The translations under genes and the position numbers were made by a program. Shown here one piece after another: positions 3,760 to 5,017 of a stretch of 5,017 nt of DNA (position 1 is its first letter; every line of letters begins with the position of its first letter). The notes beneath the pieces were generated by a model. The model was given only the letters and a program-made list of their open reading frames with translations, had not been told where the DNA came from and did not search any database. The stretch covers positions 1-5,017 of the forward strand of contig CAJYKY010000412.1 of the NCBI GenBank assembly GCA_913775005.1. Reading direction: 5' to 3'. The DNA is from an uncultured Achromobacter sp. Its GTDB lineage: Bacteria; Pseudomonadota; Gammaproteobacteria; Burkholderiales; Burkholderiaceae_B.

Positions 3760-5017
3760 TCAAACCTGCGGCGGCGCGCCAGGCGGTTCGCGCTTCGACG
3801 CGCCGCCCGGCGCCGAATGCCCCGCATACCACGGCCCGAATTGCGACGCCGGCATCGGCCGCGCAAACAGATAACCCTGAATGAACGCCACGCCGCGCGC
3901 AACCAGGTAATCAAACTGGTGCTGCGTTTCCACACCCTCGGCCACCACTGCAAGATTCAGCCGGTGCGACAAGGTGATGATCACGTCCAGCACGGGCGCC
4001 TCTTCACCGGTGGGTTCAATGGCCTGCACAAAGCCCTTGTCGATCTTCAGATAATCCACCGGGAATTTCTGCAAGTACGACAACGAACAATGTCCCGTGC
4101 CGAAATCATCGATGGCCACGCGCACGCCCTCGGCGCGCAATGCATCAATGTTGCGCCGCGCCTGGCCGTTGTCAGCGATCAGGCTGCGCTCGGTGATCTC
4201 CAGCACAATCAGCGGTTGACGCGCCGCGACGTTCGCCCGGAACGTCTGGATATCGGACACGAGCGTGGGGCTGGACAGGTGCTCGGGCGCGATGTTCACG
4301 CCGATATGAAAATCAGGCGGGGTCGACCACGTAAGGAAGTCGCGTTCGATCAGCCGCAACAGATGTTGCGTCAGCGGAATGATCATGCCCTCGGCTTCGG
4401 CCGCCGCAATGAAGATATCCGGACGCACGAAGCCCACGCCCGGCCGGTTCCAGCGCATCAGCGCCTCGGCGCCTTCGCACTGACCGGTCAGCTGCCCATA
4501 CACGGGCTGGTAATAGACCTGAAACTCATTGGCGCGCATGGCGCGGCGCAGCTGCTCTTTGAACGACAGCCGGTTCACCTGCAAGCGGTACGCGGCAAAC
4601 GCAAGCCCCGCGCCGATAACCAGCGCAAAGGGCAGATAGCTCAGCAGCAGTTGCCGCCACGCGTGCATGCCGGATTCCACTGGCGCCAGCACGTTGATGG
4701 TGAGCGCCACGCGTCCGTTATTGCGCGTGATTTCGTCGTAGACCGGCGTGACCGGCACGCTTGATGAACTCCAGGAATCACTGCGGATCGGCGCGCCCTT
4801 GCCGACGATCAACTCCAGCCGGTAATCGCCCCGCGATGCCACGGCGTTGAGCAGATCCACAATGTAGCGGCCATCGATCGTGACCGCCCCGCTGTAGCCC
4901 GGTTCCTCGCCCGGCTTGCCGAGCAGAATGGCCGGACGGTCCGGCGCCAGCGGGGTTCCCTTTACGGAGAACAGCCAGCGGTCGGGCGTGACGTCGCCGG
5001 GCCAGTTGCGAAAATCG
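3760..5017 (-). CDS. Membrane-anchored EAL-domain cyclic-di-GMP phosphodiesterase (5' partial)
   Basis: The minus-strand frame is open from the right edge to its stop at 3760-3762, giving 418 visible residues; the N-terminus lies beyond the window. Counting from the edge, residues 1-120 look like the end of a periplasmic sensor segment. A transmembrane helix spans about 123-143 (LLLSYLPFALVIGAGLAFAAYRL), and an EAL domain runs about 152-395. All main catalytic signatures are present: E184-A-L, VNI with Asn241, LEITE (Glu273), DDFGTG (303-308), YLKIDK (Lys324) and AEGVET (Glu360). It should therefore hydrolyse c-di-GMP to pGpG, lowering the sessile-lifestyle signal. No GGDEF domain precedes the EAL. 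Periplasmic domain, helix and EAL match CSS-motif phosphodiesterases (PdeC/YjcC type), but the CSS segment is outside the window, so that subfamily is an inference. A GTG at 4858-4860 could be mistaken for a start, but the frame continues upstream with good protein sequence. The C-terminal tail is Pro/Gly-rich. Confidence 0.93.
   Translation of the reverse strand, partial: DFRNWPGDVTPDRWLFSVKGTPLAPDRPAILLGKPGEEPGYSGAVTIDGRYIVDLLNAVASRGDYRLELIVGKGAPIRSDSWSSSSVPVTPVYDEITRNNGRVALTINVLAPVESGMHAWRQLLLSYLPFALVIGAGLAFAAYRLQVNRLSFKEQLRRAMRANEFQVYYQPVYGQLTGQCEGAEALMRWNRPGVGFVRPDIFIAAAEAEGMIIPLTQHLLRLIERDFLTWSTPPDFHIGVNIAPEHLSSPTLVSDIQTFRANVAARQPLIVLEITERSLIADNGQARRNIDALRAEGVRVAIDDFGTGHCSLSYLQKFPVDYLKIDKGFVQAIEPTGEEAPVLDVIITLSHRLNLAVVAEGVETQHQFDYLVARGVAFIQGYLFARPMPASQFGPWYAGHSAPGGASKREPPGAPPQV

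Noticed and set aside
3817..4764. Long plus-strand frame of 315 codons
   Set aside because: It is antisense to the EAL domain, which has every catalytic motif. The translation is His/Arg/Gln-rich with no domain, typical of a shadow frame in GC-rich DNA.
1..5017. CRISPR array, insertion sequence, phage integration site or toxin-antitoxin pair
   Set aside because: No regularly spaced repeats, no transposase or integrase, no paired small genes and no tRNA with an attachment duplication were seen. The lone XRE protein is not next to a toxin-like gene.

Overview
The window looks like chromosomal DNA from a GC-rich beta-proteobacterium. The Alcaligenaceae (Achromobacter/Bordetella-like) are the best guess, from base composition, gene style and a close Kch-type potassium channel; no rRNA or other marker is present to prove it. 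Two AT-richer intergenic stretches (about 605-900 and 2400-2480) stand out against the GC-rich genes.

Layout: (1) 1-225, plus strand: the C-terminal end of a membrane protein, possibly an acyltransferase-3 family enzyme. It overlaps tail-to-tail with (2) 206-604, minus strand: a 132-residue XRE/Cro-CI-type helix-turn-helix regulator. (3) 605-1233: a non-coding region of about 630 bp. It holds an inverted repeat upstream of the XRE gene, a doubtful AT-rich reading frame, and a perfect 13-bp hairpin with a T7 tail, which is an intrinsic terminator reading on the minus strand. (4) 1234-2046, plus strand: an OmpR/PhoB-like DNA-binding protein whose receiver domain has lost the phosphorylation chemistry (Glu at the usual Asp site). 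(5) 2047-2496: about 450 bp without a convincing protein gene. It is dense in hairpins and also ends in a minus-strand intrinsic terminator. (6) 2497-3756, plus strand: kch, a six-TM potassium channel with an RCK domain. (7) 3760 to the right edge, minus strand: a membrane-anchored EAL-domain c-di-GMP phosphodiesterase, tail-to-tail with kch and missing its N-terminus.

The genes do not form an operon; neighbours are convergent or separated by large gaps. Common themes are regulation and signalling: a one-component regulator, a phosphorylation-independent response regulator-like protein, an ion channel and a c-di-GMP enzyme. No functional link between them can be shown from sequence.

The most interesting unexplained signals are the two intrinsic terminators oriented on the minus strand (983-1020 and 2093-2132). 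Neither has an identifiable minus-strand protein gene upstream, and both have further secondary structure on their upstream side. They may mark two undescribed small RNAs, or they may stop antisense transcription on either side of the response-regulator gene. No mobile element, CRISPR array, tRNA or rRNA was seen.
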